This document shows positions 7,507 to 14,292 of a DNA stretch of 14,292 nt, piece after piece. Below the pieces are notes generated by a model. That model was not told the origin of the DNA, did no database searches, and was given only the letters and a program-made list of their open reading frames with translations. Where the stretch lies: positions 1 through 14,292 of the forward strand of contig JBJXHG010000020.1 in NCBI GenBank assembly GCA_046160865.1, in the 5' to 3' direction. This DNA is from JBJXHG01 sp046160865 (lineage in GTDB: Bacteria > Planctomycetota > UBA1135 > GCA-002686595). The position numbers and the translations under genes are program-made. Position 1 is the first letter of the stretch; every line of letters starts with the position of its first letter.

Positions 7507-7728
7507 TCCGAGAGAGTAACGAAGGCTCCAGCCACGAATCACCCGCCGGTCGAGGCAGGCGGAAAGACCGCGTGGATGGGCTGCACTCGCAAGGCCGCGC
7601 CACCATCGCCGTAGCCCTGTGCTCGCGCACCATGTCCGTCGTTCGAGTCGCCGCCCAGCCGTTGCAAGCGCCGCGCAGAAGAAGCAAGAGCGACGCCTGC
7701 GCACGGACTAGAATTCAGTGTCCTCGCC
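7507..7728. other. Divergent intergenic region, NHL gene / S1-domain gene
   Basis: These 222 bp hold the promoters of two divergent genes. A TAGAAT at 7709-7714 could be a -10 box about 15-20 bases before the S1-domain start codon, but I find no -35 at the right distance. No RNA gene or riboswitch is recognised. Confidence 0.35.
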
Positions 7729-8886
7729 ATGAAGCCTCCCCGCGAACGGCAGGAGAAGGACCACGGCTCCCACACCCTGCGCGTGTGGCGCGGCACGATC
7801 GTCGGCACGAATGGTGACGACGTGTTCGTCGAGCTCGGCCCGCGCATGCAAGGCGTCATCTCGCGGCGTGCGCTCGGCTGCGAGCCGCGCGTGGGGGACG
7901 AGCACGAGTTCACGCTGCGCGGCCAGGAAGAGGGGCTGTGGGTGCTCGCACGTCGCGCAGCGAAGCCGCTCGACACGTGGGAGAGCATGGAGCCCGGCAG
8001 CCTCGTGCACGCGCGCCTCGTGCGCACCGCGCCGGGCGGACTCGAAGCGAAGATCGGCCCGCTGCACGCGTTCTTGCCGAAGTCGCACACCGGCCTCGCG
8101 CGCGATCAATCGATGGATCTGCTCGTCGGCAAGACGGTCACCGTCGAAGTGCTCGAGGTCGACCGCGAGCGCCAGCGCGCGGTGGTGTCACGCAAGCTCG
8201 TCGCGCAACGCGAACGCGACAGCGAGCATCTACGCGAAGTCGGCGCGCTCAAGCCCGGCGACGTCGTGCAGGGACGCGTGACGCGCATCGAGGACTACGG
8301 CGTGTTCGTCGCGTTCGGACACGGCCTGACGGGCCTGGTGCACGTCTCGAACCTGGCGCACGAGCGCATCGAGCATCCACGCGACGTCGTGCGTGAAGGC
8401 CAGGTGCTCCCGCTGAAAGTGCTGCAGATCAAGGACGGCGGCCGGAAGATCGCGCTCGGGCGCAAGCAGATGGACGCGAGCCCGTGGGCCGATCTCGAGA
8501 AGATCCACTACGTCGACCAGATCGTCGAAGCGACCGTGACGCGCCTGTTCGACTTCGGCGCATTCGTCGCGCTGCGTCCCGGCGTCGAGGGACTGTTGCC
8601 GCGCTCCGAGATGGGCCTCGCGCCGGATCAGCCCGTGCGCGCGGCGGTGGCGCTCGGCGCGCGCGTGTCGGTGCGCATCCGCGATCTCGATTGCGAGCGC
8701 GAGCGTCTCTCCGTGTCGCTCTTGCACAAGAGCGGGGCACGCATCGGCGCCGAGGAAGCGCAAGCGCGGCTCTCGTTCGACGAGATCGTGCGCGCGCGCC
8801 CGGAGAACGGTCTGCTCTTCAATCTCAAGGATCAGCTGTCGCGCGCGTTGCGCGAGTCGGGTGCGCCGCCCGCGAGCGCAGGTTGA
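7729..8886 (+). CDS. Four-domain S1 RNA-binding protein (ribosomal protein S1-like)
   Basis: A 385-residue protein made of four S1 (OB-fold) domains at about residues 18-75, 88-158, 175-247 and 261-333. The third (GDVVQGRVTRIEDYGVFVAFGHGLTGLVHVSNL) and fourth (VEATVTRLFDFGAFVALRPGVEGLLPRSEM) match the family pattern best. The first two are more divergent. A basic tail follows. Such proteins bind single-stranded RNA and may act in translation or RNA metabolism. Canonical ribosomal S1 of Gram-negative bacteria has six domains, so this is either a short S1 or, more likely, an accessory paralogue of the RpsA/Tex-type S1 group. No Shine-Dalgarno sequence precedes the ATG. The stop lies 8 bp from the convergent stop of the TMTC-like gene, so there is no room for a terminator between them. 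I therefore give no gene symbol. Confidence 0.85.
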   Translation: MKPPRERQEKDHGSHTLRVWRGTIVGTNGDDVFVELGPRMQGVISRRALGCEPRVGDEHEFTLRGQEEGLWVLARRAAKPLDTWESMEPGSLVHARLVRTAPGGLEAKIGPLHAFLPKSHTGLARDQSMDLLVGKTVTVEVLEVDRERQRAVVSRKLVAQRERDSEHLREVGALKPGDVVQGRVTRIEDYGVFVAFGHGLTGLVHVSNLAHERIEHPRDVVREGQVLPLKVLQIKDGGRKIALGRKQMDASPWADLEKIHYVDQIVEATVTRLFDFGAFVALRPGVEGLLPRSEMGLAPDQPVRAAVALGARVSVRIRDLDCERERLSVSLLHKSGARIGAEEAQARLSFDEIVRARPENGLLFNLKDQLSRALRESGAPPASAG

Positions 8887-8894
8887 CGCGCTCG

Positions 8895-11015
8895 TCACCG
8901 CGCCGCAGGTCCGACTCGACCCGCCGCGTAAGCCGCCGCGTGCGCATCGAGTTCGCCCTCGAGCGCGGTTTCCTTGCGCGCGCGCGCTTGCTCGAGGCCG
9001 CGGCGCGCCGTCACGAGCGCACGCTCGAACTCTCCGCCCGCCGCGTACGCGCGCGCGAGTGCACGCAGCAAGACGGTCGGCACGGCACCGTTCGCGCTCG
9101 CGCGCTCGCCGATCTCGATCGCGCGCGCGACGTCGGTCGTGTCGCCGCCCTCCGCGAGCAGCCACACGTAGTCGGCGGCGAGCGCCGCGGACTGCGGCCG
9201 TAGCGCTAACGCTCGCTCGAGCACGGCGCGTGCCTCCGCTCGGCGCGTTTCCACCAGCTCGCGTGCGAGCTCGCGCGCCGCGCGCACGTCCTGTGGATCC
9301 CACTGGAGCACTTCGCGCAGCAGCGCTTCCACGCGCGCGGCGTCGCCGGCGGCGCGCGCGAGGCGTACGAGCGCGAAGCGCGCCTCGTGCACGGTGGGAT
9401 CGAGACGCAGCGCGCGCTCGTACGCCGACTTCGCTTCGGCCGTCCGGCCGAGTCCTTCCAGCGCGCCGCCCGAGGTGTTCATCGCGTGCGCGAACCGCGG
9501 ATCGAGGCGCAGCGCTTCGTTGGCTTGGCTGAGCGCCTCCTCGCAACGCGCTTGTCCGAGCAGGATCGAAGCGAGCTGGTTGTGCAGCCGCGGATTCGTT
9601 GGCGCGATCGCGACCGCTTCGCGCGCGCGAATCTCGGCCGCGCGCATGTCGCGCTTGCGGTACAGCGCGACCGCGAGATTGCCGCACGCCTCGGCTTCGC
9701 GCGGCGAGATCGCGAGCGCCTGCTGCAGCTCCGCGATGCCGCCGTCGAGGTCGCCGCGCTCGATCCGCGAGTTGCCGAGCACGATGTGAGCCATGTGATT
9801 GGACTCGGTTACGGCGAGCGCCCGAGCGCACAGCGACTCGGTGTCGCGCCACGTCGCGGTCTGCCGGTGCGCGACGAATGCGAGTGCTGCGATGAGCGCA
9901 CCGCCGAGTGCAGCGCGCAGCGCGAGCGCGCGCGGCCAGGCGTCGCAGGCTTGCCAAGTCAGCCACACGAACACGCCCGTGAGAGGGATGTACGTGTAGC
10001 GATCGGCGTGCGCCTGCCCGCCGACTTGCACGATGCCGATCACGGGCACGAGCGTGCCGAGGAAAAACAGCCAGCCGACGGCGGGGTAGCGCGCGCGACG
10101 CCATTGGAGGAGCGCGACGAGCGTCACCAGGGCGAGCACGCCGAGCGCGATCGCGACCTCGGTGGCGGGCAGCCGGTCACACGGGTGCGGATAGAAGAAC
10201 GCGAGGTCCGTCGGCCAGAACGCCTTGCGCAAGTACGCCGCGAGTGCGACCGGCGCGTTCGCGAGGCGCTGCGACAGCGGCAACACGTCGAGCGTCTTCA
10301 CGGCGCCGCCGCCCGCTTGCGCGAACCACGTCGCCGCCGCAGCGCCGATCGACAACGCGAGGAATGGCAGCTTCTCGAGCACCAATCGTCGCAGACCGAG
10401 CGACTCCCGCCGCAGCGGCCAGAAGTCGAGCAGCAAGAGCACGGCCGGCCAGGTGACGAGCATCGATTTCGACAGGAGGCCGAGCGCGAGGCACGCGAGC
10501 GCCGCGCCATAGCGCAGCGCGCCGGGTCGCTCGGCGTACGCCGCGTACGCGTACAAGCACAGCCAGCCGAACAGCGCCGAGAGCACGTCCTTGCGCTCGA
10601 TGATCCACGCGACCGACTCGACGTGCAGCGGGTGCACGGCGAAGAGCGCCGCGACGAACCAACTGCGTCCGGGCGCCTTCGTGAGCCGCGCGAGCGCGAG
10701 GAACAAGGCCATCGACGCGAGTGCGTGCAGCGCGACGCTCACGAGGTTGTGCCGGCCCGGATCGAGGCCGAACAGCTCCACGTCGAGCATGTGCGACCAC
10801 CACGTGAGCGGTAGCCAGTTCGCGGAGTACGAGGCTGTCAGCGACCAGCGGAAGCCTTCGGCCGAGAGCCCGCGCAGTACGTGCGGGTTCTGCGTGATGA
10901 AGTTCGTGTCGAACGCGACGAACGAATGGTGCGTGACCTGGGAGTAGATCGCGAGGACGACCGCTGCGAGCAGCAGACAGCCGAGCAACGGGCGGAGTCG
11001 CGCCGGAATCGTCAT
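8895..11015 (-). CDS. TMTC-like membrane protein: GT-C-type transmembrane half plus TPR half (copy 1)
   Basis: A 706-residue inner-membrane protein. Residues 10-390 hold about ten hydrophobic segments in the order seen in GT-C-fold, PMT-like glycosyltransferases. Conserved blocks include NPHVLRGLS, WLPLTWWSHMLDVELFGLD (67-85), HPLHVESVAWIIERKDVLSALF (128-149), FWPTDLAFFYPHP (266-278) and GGQAHADRYTYIPL (332-345). Residues about 405-690 are tandem TPR units of about 34 residues (for example 440-471, 474-505 and 508-541). The layout resembles eukaryotic TMTC proteins, which O-mannosylate cadherins. Bacterial relatives are usually annotated only as TPR proteins. It may glycosylate exported proteins with a polyprenyl-linked sugar, but that is inference. 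The start ATG overlaps the oxidase stop (ATGA), implying translational coupling. The first-loop motif reads F-D36-T37 where acidic pairs are common in GT-C enzymes. It is paralogous to the gene at 12023-14077. Confidence 0.85.
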   Translation of the reverse strand: MTIPARLRPLLGCLLLAAVVLAIYSQVTHHSFVAFDTNFITQNPHVLRGLSAEGFRWSLTASYSANWLPLTWWSHMLDVELFGLDPGRHNLVSVALHALASMALFLALARLTKAPGRSWFVAALFAVHPLHVESVAWIIERKDVLSALFGWLCLYAYAAYAERPGALRYGAALACLALGLLSKSMLVTWPAVLLLLDFWPLRRESLGLRRLVLEKLPFLALSIGAAAATWFAQAGGGAVKTLDVLPLSQRLANAPVALAAYLRKAFWPTDLAFFYPHPCDRLPATEVAIALGVLALVTLVALLQWRRARYPAVGWLFFLGTLVPVIGIVQVGGQAHADRYTYIPLTGVFVWLTWQACDAWPRALALRAALGGALIAALAFVAHRQTATWRDTESLCARALAVTESNHMAHIVLGNSRIERGDLDGGIAELQQALAISPREAEACGNLAVALYRKRDMRAAEIRAREAVAIAPTNPRLHNQLASILLGQARCEEALSQANEALRLDPRFAHAMNTSGGALEGLGRTAEAKSAYERALRLDPTVHEARFALVRLARAAGDAARVEALLREVLQWDPQDVRAARELARELVETRRAEARAVLERALALRPQSAALAADYVWLLAEGGDTTDVARAIEIGERASANGAVPTVLLRALARAYAAGGEFERALVTARRGLEQARARKETALEGELDAHAAAYAAGRVGPAAR

Positions 11016-11971
11016 CGTGCCGCGTGCCGCACGCCGCCGGCCGATCGCGCCAGCCGTAGAACCTCGTTCGCGCAGCCCCACGACAACGTCACGCCCGCGC
11101 CGCCGTGGCCGTAGTCGTGCACGACGATCCCGCGTTCTCGCGTTTCGCACTCGAGCCGCACGCTCGAGCGTCCGGGTCGCAAGCCGACCGCGACGGCGAG
11201 CACGTGCGCGCGCGCGAGGCGCGGCTCGTGCTCCGTGCAGCGCGCGAGGATCGCGCGCGTCACGGCGTCGTCCGGCTCGAGACCCTCGAGGCCCGCTTCC
11301 GCCGTTCCGCCGAGCACGCAGTCGTGTGAGCGTGGCACGACGTACGTCAGGCCGCGCGGGTTGTAGTCGTCGAGGAGGAAGCGCTCGATGCCGCACTTGT
11401 CGACGCGCACCACTTGTCCGCGGATCGGATGGAGATCCGTGTCGTCCGTGAGCGCGCGCGCGCCGAGCCCGGTGCAGTTCACGACGAGCGGACACACGGC
11501 GAGCGCTTCGTCGAGCGCGTGGAGCTTGCGCTCGATCACGCGCGCGCCCGCGCGGAGCGCGCGACGCTCGAGATAGGCGAGATAGAGCGGCATCTCGACG
11601 ACGGGGACGACGTACTCGAACGCCGTACCGCGCGTGCCTTCGCCGCGAGCGAGCGCGCGGAAACCGTCCAGCCCGCCGCGCCAAGCGGGTGACACGCCGT
11701 CGTCGGGCAGGAGCTCGACGCCCGCGCGCATCGTCACGCCGCTCGCTGCATCGCGCGCGAGATGACGGAACTCGGCGTAGCTCTCGAGCGCCCACGCATC
11801 GACCTTCTCGCGTGGGCCGGCCTTGTACGCGTACCAGATCGCCGCGGCGACGGCCGAGGTCGTGCGCGCGCCGCGCTGCTCGGACCAGATCTCGACACGG
11901 AGCCCGGCCTCGCCGAGCCGCACGGCGCAGCTCAGCCCGGAGACGCCGGCGCCAACGACGAGAGCATCCAT
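11012..11971 (-). CDS. D-amino-acid oxidase (FAD-dependent, DAO family)
   Basis: A 319-residue cytosolic flavoenzyme that should oxidise D-amino acids to 2-oxo acids, ammonia and hydrogen peroxide (EC 1.4.3.3-like). The N-terminal FAD-binding motif is VVGAGVSGLSCAVRLGEAG (GxGxxG at 7-12). Family blocks follow in order: VVNCTGLGA (163-171), PIRGQVVRV (182-190), YVVPRSHDCVLGGT (210-223), GLRPGRSSVRLE (263-274) and YGHGGAGVTLSWGCA (287-301). The last is the DAO signature. Arg265 aligns with the substrate-carboxylate arginine (human Arg283) and Tyr210 with human Tyr228. The lid tyrosine (human Tyr224) is not seen, as in some bacterial enzymes. At 319 residues it is slightly short for the family, and no peroxisomal-type tail is expected. 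No signal peptide is present. It lies 51 bp after one TMTC-like gene and overlaps the next by four bases. D-aspartate oxidase activity is an alternative. Confidence 0.87.
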   Translation of the reverse strand: MDALVVGAGVSGLSCAVRLGEAGLRVEIWSEQRGARTTSAVAAAIWYAYKAGPREKVDAWALESYAEFRHLARDAASGVTMRAGVELLPDDGVSPAWRGGLDGFRALARGEGTRGTAFEYVVPVVEMPLYLAYLERRALRAGARVIERKLHALDEALAVCPLVVNCTGLGARALTDDTDLHPIRGQVVRVDKCGIERFLLDDYNPRGLTYVVPRSHDCVLGGTAEAGLEGLEPDDAVTRAILARCTEHEPRLARAHVLAVAVGLRPGRSSVRLECETRERGIVVHDYGHGGAGVTLSWGCANEVLRLARSAGGVRHAAR

Positions 11972-12022
11972 GGACGCACCATCATCGGCTGCGATCCGCG
12001 GCTTCGCACGCGCGAAGTGCCG

Positions 12023-14077
12023 TCACCGCGGAGTCGTCCGATCGATCTCGCCGCGCTCGAACGCGGCGATGCGGCGTGCGATGCGTTGGGCGAGCGCGTC
12101 GTCGCCCGTTTCCTTCGCCCGGGCCGCGCCGTGCTGCGCTGCGTTGACCGCGTCAGGGAAGCGGCCTGCAGCGGCGTACGCTCGCGCGAGCGCATCGAAA
12201 GCCTCGGCGCTACGACCGTTGGTGCGCTGCACCGCGCGCTCGCCGAACTCGATCGCGCGGGTCGTATTGGCGACCGTGGCGTCGGTCGCGAGCAACCAAG
12301 CAGCATCGACCAGCGCCGGCGGCCAATCCGGCCGCAAGCGCAGGCACGCCTCGAGTGCGCGCAACGCGTCGGCGGGCCGTCGTCGCGCGGCAAGACTCCG
12401 CGCGAGGCCGAGGTACGCGCTGGCGAGATCCGGACGCAGCGCGATCGCGCGCTCGTAAGCAGTGATCGCCTCGTCCGTCCGTCCGAGCGCGTCGAGCACG
12501 ATCGCGCGATTGTTGTGCGCGCTCGCGAGCGCGGGGTCCAGGGCGAGCGCGTGGTCCAGTGCGACGAGCGCCTCGTCGAAGCGCCGCCCGCCGATCAGGA
12601 TGCCGGCGAGCGTGCTGTGGATCTTCGGTCGCTCGGGCGCGATGGCGATGCACTCGCGCGCGCGCACCTCGGCTTCCGCGAGCGCGCCTTTCTGGAACAG
12701 CGCGGCGGCGAGATTCGTGAGCACGTCGGGCTCACGCGGAGCGACGGCGTGCGCACGGCGCAGCTCGCCGAGCGCCGCGTCGACCTCGCCGCGGCGCAGA
12801 GCGTCGATCGCGAGCAAGTTGCGCGCGACGTGGTTCTCGCCGGTCGCGGCCAGTGCGTGGCGCGCGAGCGTCCGCGTGTCGCGCCACGTGCTCACTTGAC
12901 GTGCAGCCAGGATCACGAGCGGCACGAGCGCGAGCGCGCCGAGCGCGACGCGCGGCTTCGCGAGCGACGGAAAGAGCTGCGCCGCGCCGAACGCGAGTAC
13001 CACGAACACGCCCGTGAGCGGGATGTACGTGTAGCGGTCCGCCAGCGCCTGGCCGCCGACTTGGACGATGCCGATCACCGGCACGAGCGTGCCGAGGAAG
13101 AAGAGCACGCCGACGGTTACGGCGAGCGCGCGCCGCCGCGCGAGGACCGCCGCGACGAGCAGAGCGATCACGAGCGCGATCGCGCCGAGGACGGCGGGCG
13201 TCGAAGCTCCGACGTCCGAGCGCGGGTAGTAGAACGCGAGGTCGACGGGCCAGAACGTCTTCGCGAGGTAGCGCGCGACCGCGACCGCCGCGTTCGAGAG
13301 CCGATCCGTCAACGGCAAGTTGTCGAGCGCTTGCACCGCGCCGCCGAGCCGCTGGACGTAGAGCGTCATCAACGACGAAGCGATCGAGAGCGCGAGGAAC
13401 GGCAGCTTCTCGAGCACGAGCCGCCTCCAACCGAGTCCGGTGCGGCGCAGCGGCCACACGTCGACGAGCAGGAGCACGAACGGCCAAGTGACGAGCATCG
13501 GCTTCGACATCAAGCCCGCCGCGAGACACAGCCAGGCGGCACCGTAGCGCAGCGCGCTCGGGCGCTCCGCGTACGCGCACCACGCGTACAGACACAGCCA
13601 GCCGAACAGCGCCGACAGGACGTCCTTGCGCTCGACGATCCACGCGACCGACTCGACGTGCAGAGGATGGATCGCGAACAGCGCGGCGACGAGGAACGAC
13701 GCGAGCAGCGCCTTCGTCATGCGCTGCAACGCGAGGAACAGGACGCACGCGCTCGCCGCGTGCAGCGCGACGTTCATCAAATGGTGGCGCCCTGCGTCGA
13801 CGCCGAAGAGCTCGACGTCGAGCATGTGCGACAGCCACGTGAGCGGGAACCAGTTCGCCGCGTACGTCGACGTCAGCGCCCACCGCGCGCCGGCCAGCGA
13901 GAGGCCGGCGAGCACGTGCGGGTTCTCCGTCACGTATTCCGGCGTGTCGTACTCGACGAATGCGTGCTGCGCGACGCGCCAATAGACTCCGAATACGAGC
14001 GCTGCGAGCGCGACGCACGCGAGCACGGATCGTGTCCGCACCGGCTGGCCGGCCTCGTTCTCGTTCGGCGTCCGCAC
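12023..14077 (-). CDS. TMTC-like membrane protein: GT-C-type transmembrane half plus TPR half (copy 2)
   Basis: A 684-residue inner-membrane protein, paralogous to the product of 8895-11015 from end to end. The transmembrane half (18-395) shares the same blocks: TENPHVLAGLS, NWFPLTWLSHMLDVELFGVD (75-94), HPLHVESVAWIVERKDVLSALFGW (137-160), FWPVDLAFYYP (275-285) and GGQALADRYTYIPLTGVF (341-358). TPR units occupy about 415-665; the repeat near 515-550 (HNNRAIVLDALGRTDEAITAYERAIALRPD) is textbook. The start is a GTG, since no ATG fits. The extra hydrophilic head (residues 1-16) is longer than in copy 1. No Shine-Dalgarno sequence is seen. It heads the three-gene minus-strand unit, and its start lies 12 bp from a family A element, so its promoter must be inside or beyond that element. 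The first-loop motif is Y-D44-T45. A role in protein glycosylation is inferred from the family only. Confidence 0.85.
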   Translation of the reverse strand: MRTPNENEAGQPVRTRSVLACVALAALVFGVYWRVAQHAFVEYDTPEYVTENPHVLAGLSLAGARWALTSTYAANWFPLTWLSHMLDVELFGVDAGRHHLMNVALHAASACVLFLALQRMTKALLASFLVAALFAIHPLHVESVAWIVERKDVLSALFGWLCLYAWCAYAERPSALRYGAAWLCLAAGLMSKPMLVTWPFVLLLVDVWPLRRTGLGWRRLVLEKLPFLALSIASSLMTLYVQRLGGAVQALDNLPLTDRLSNAAVAVARYLAKTFWPVDLAFYYPRSDVGASTPAVLGAIALVIALLVAAVLARRRALAVTVGVLFFLGTLVPVIGIVQVGGQALADRYTYIPLTGVFVVLAFGAAQLFPSLAKPRVALGALALVPLVILAARQVSTWRDTRTLARHALAATGENHVARNLLAIDALRRGEVDAALGELRRAHAVAPREPDVLTNLAAALFQKGALAEAEVRARECIAIAPERPKIHSTLAGILIGGRRFDEALVALDHALALDPALASAHNNRAIVLDALGRTDEAITAYERAIALRPDLASAYLGLARSLAARRRPADALRALEACLRLRPDWPPALVDAAWLLATDATVANTTRAIEFGERAVQRTNGRSAEAFDALARAYAAAGRFPDAVNAAQHGAARAKETGDDALAQRIARRIAAFERGEIDRTTPR

Positions 14078-14089
14078 GTGGGCGGGAGT

Positions 14090-14252
14090 CTAGTGTCCAG
14101 AGTCAGAAGTTCGCTCTCACCAAGGTCGAGATCGTCGTCGCTGGCACGGCGCGAGGGTGCAGGCAACCTGTCAGGTTTCCGAACTCGAGCAACGTCGCCA
14201 GCGCGGAGGAGCTCGAGCTTGGTGAGAGCGAACTTCTGACTCTGGACACTAG
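14090..14252 (-). mobile_element. Family A miniature inverted-repeat element, complete (163 bp)
   Basis: CTAG at 14090-14093 and 14249-14252 bound terminal inverted repeats that match at 40 of 41 bases (end motif CTAGTGTCCAGAGTCAGAAG). A weaker continuation (11 of 15) brings the arms to about 56 bases each. The loop carries an imperfect copy of the short palindrome that is perfect at 12-30. No coding sequence is present. The partial copy at 1-102 is in the opposite orientation and 96% identical, so movement or exchange was fairly recent. CTAG may be a four-base target duplication or part of the repeat. IS5-type transposases with a YTAR target would suit, but no transposase is present to confirm this. 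It lies directly upstream of the minus-strand unit. Confidence 0.85.
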
Positions 14253-14292
14253 CAGCCCGTGGTGAAAGTGCTTCGAGCGCGAAAGTAGTCCG
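14249..14292 (+). repeat. Left end of a second family C element, cut by the window edge
   Basis: Positions 14251-14269 carry the family C terminal repeat AGCAGCCCGTGGTGAAAGT. Positions 14251-14292 match the minus strand of 1948-1907 at 37 of 42 bases. The CTAG at 14249-14252 is shared with the right end of the family A element, just as the copy at 1771 shares CTAG with family B. It could be the end of a full insertion sequence or another mini-element. The rest is outside the window. Confidence 0.75.

Noticed and set aside
7504..7704. Longer N-terminus for the NHL protein
   Set aside because: The added 66 residues are Arg-rich and would place the clear signal peptide in the interior of the chain.
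11762..14239. Long plus-strand frame opposite the oxidase and TMTC-like copy 2
   Set aside because: It is antisense to two well-recognised genes and runs into the family A element. The composition is dominated by Arg, Glu and Ala, as expected of a shadow frame.

Overview
The window is a GC-rich bacterial chromosomal segment, judged by eye (no composition was computed). The gene content suggests Planctomycetota or a similar lineage with large genomes, such as Myxococcota. The pointers are two long membrane/TPR proteins of the bacterial TMTC-like family, DUF4388 signalling proteins, a multi-domain secreted GH29 fucosidase, beta-propeller exported proteins, and mostly absent Shine-Dalgarno sequences. 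This is an inference from family distribution, not from a marker gene. No tRNA, rRNA, CRISPR array or transposase gene was found.

Left part (1-2174): the edge holds a partial copy of a small inverted-repeat element (family A). A predicted lipoprotein with FG-GAP-like acidic motifs follows (276-1442). After it comes a GNAT acetyltransferase gene whose middle has been lost and replaced by two different small palindromic elements, families B and C, which abut over a single CTAG.

Middle part (2204-8886): a response regulator with a DUF4388 domain (minus strand) is divergent from a small DUF4388-like protein with GspE-N-like repeats. Next come an exported alpha-L-fucosidase (GH29 plus chitobiase-C-like plus PA14-like domains), a convergent exported NHL-type propeller protein, and, divergent from that, a protein with four S1 RNA-binding domains.

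Right part (8895-14077): a tight three-gene minus-strand unit, read right to left. The order is TMTC-like membrane/TPR protein, D-amino-acid oxidase, then a second TMTC-like paralogue. The oxidase stop and the last start overlap as ATGA. The first gene of the unit starts 12 bp from a complete 163-bp family A element (14090-14252). That element is followed at once by the end of another family C element, which runs off the window.

The strongest non-gene signal is a set of three unrelated hairpin-forming mini-elements (A, B, C). All use CTAG at their junctions, two pairs of them abut across one shared CTAG, and copies of A lie in inverted orientation at the two ends of the window.
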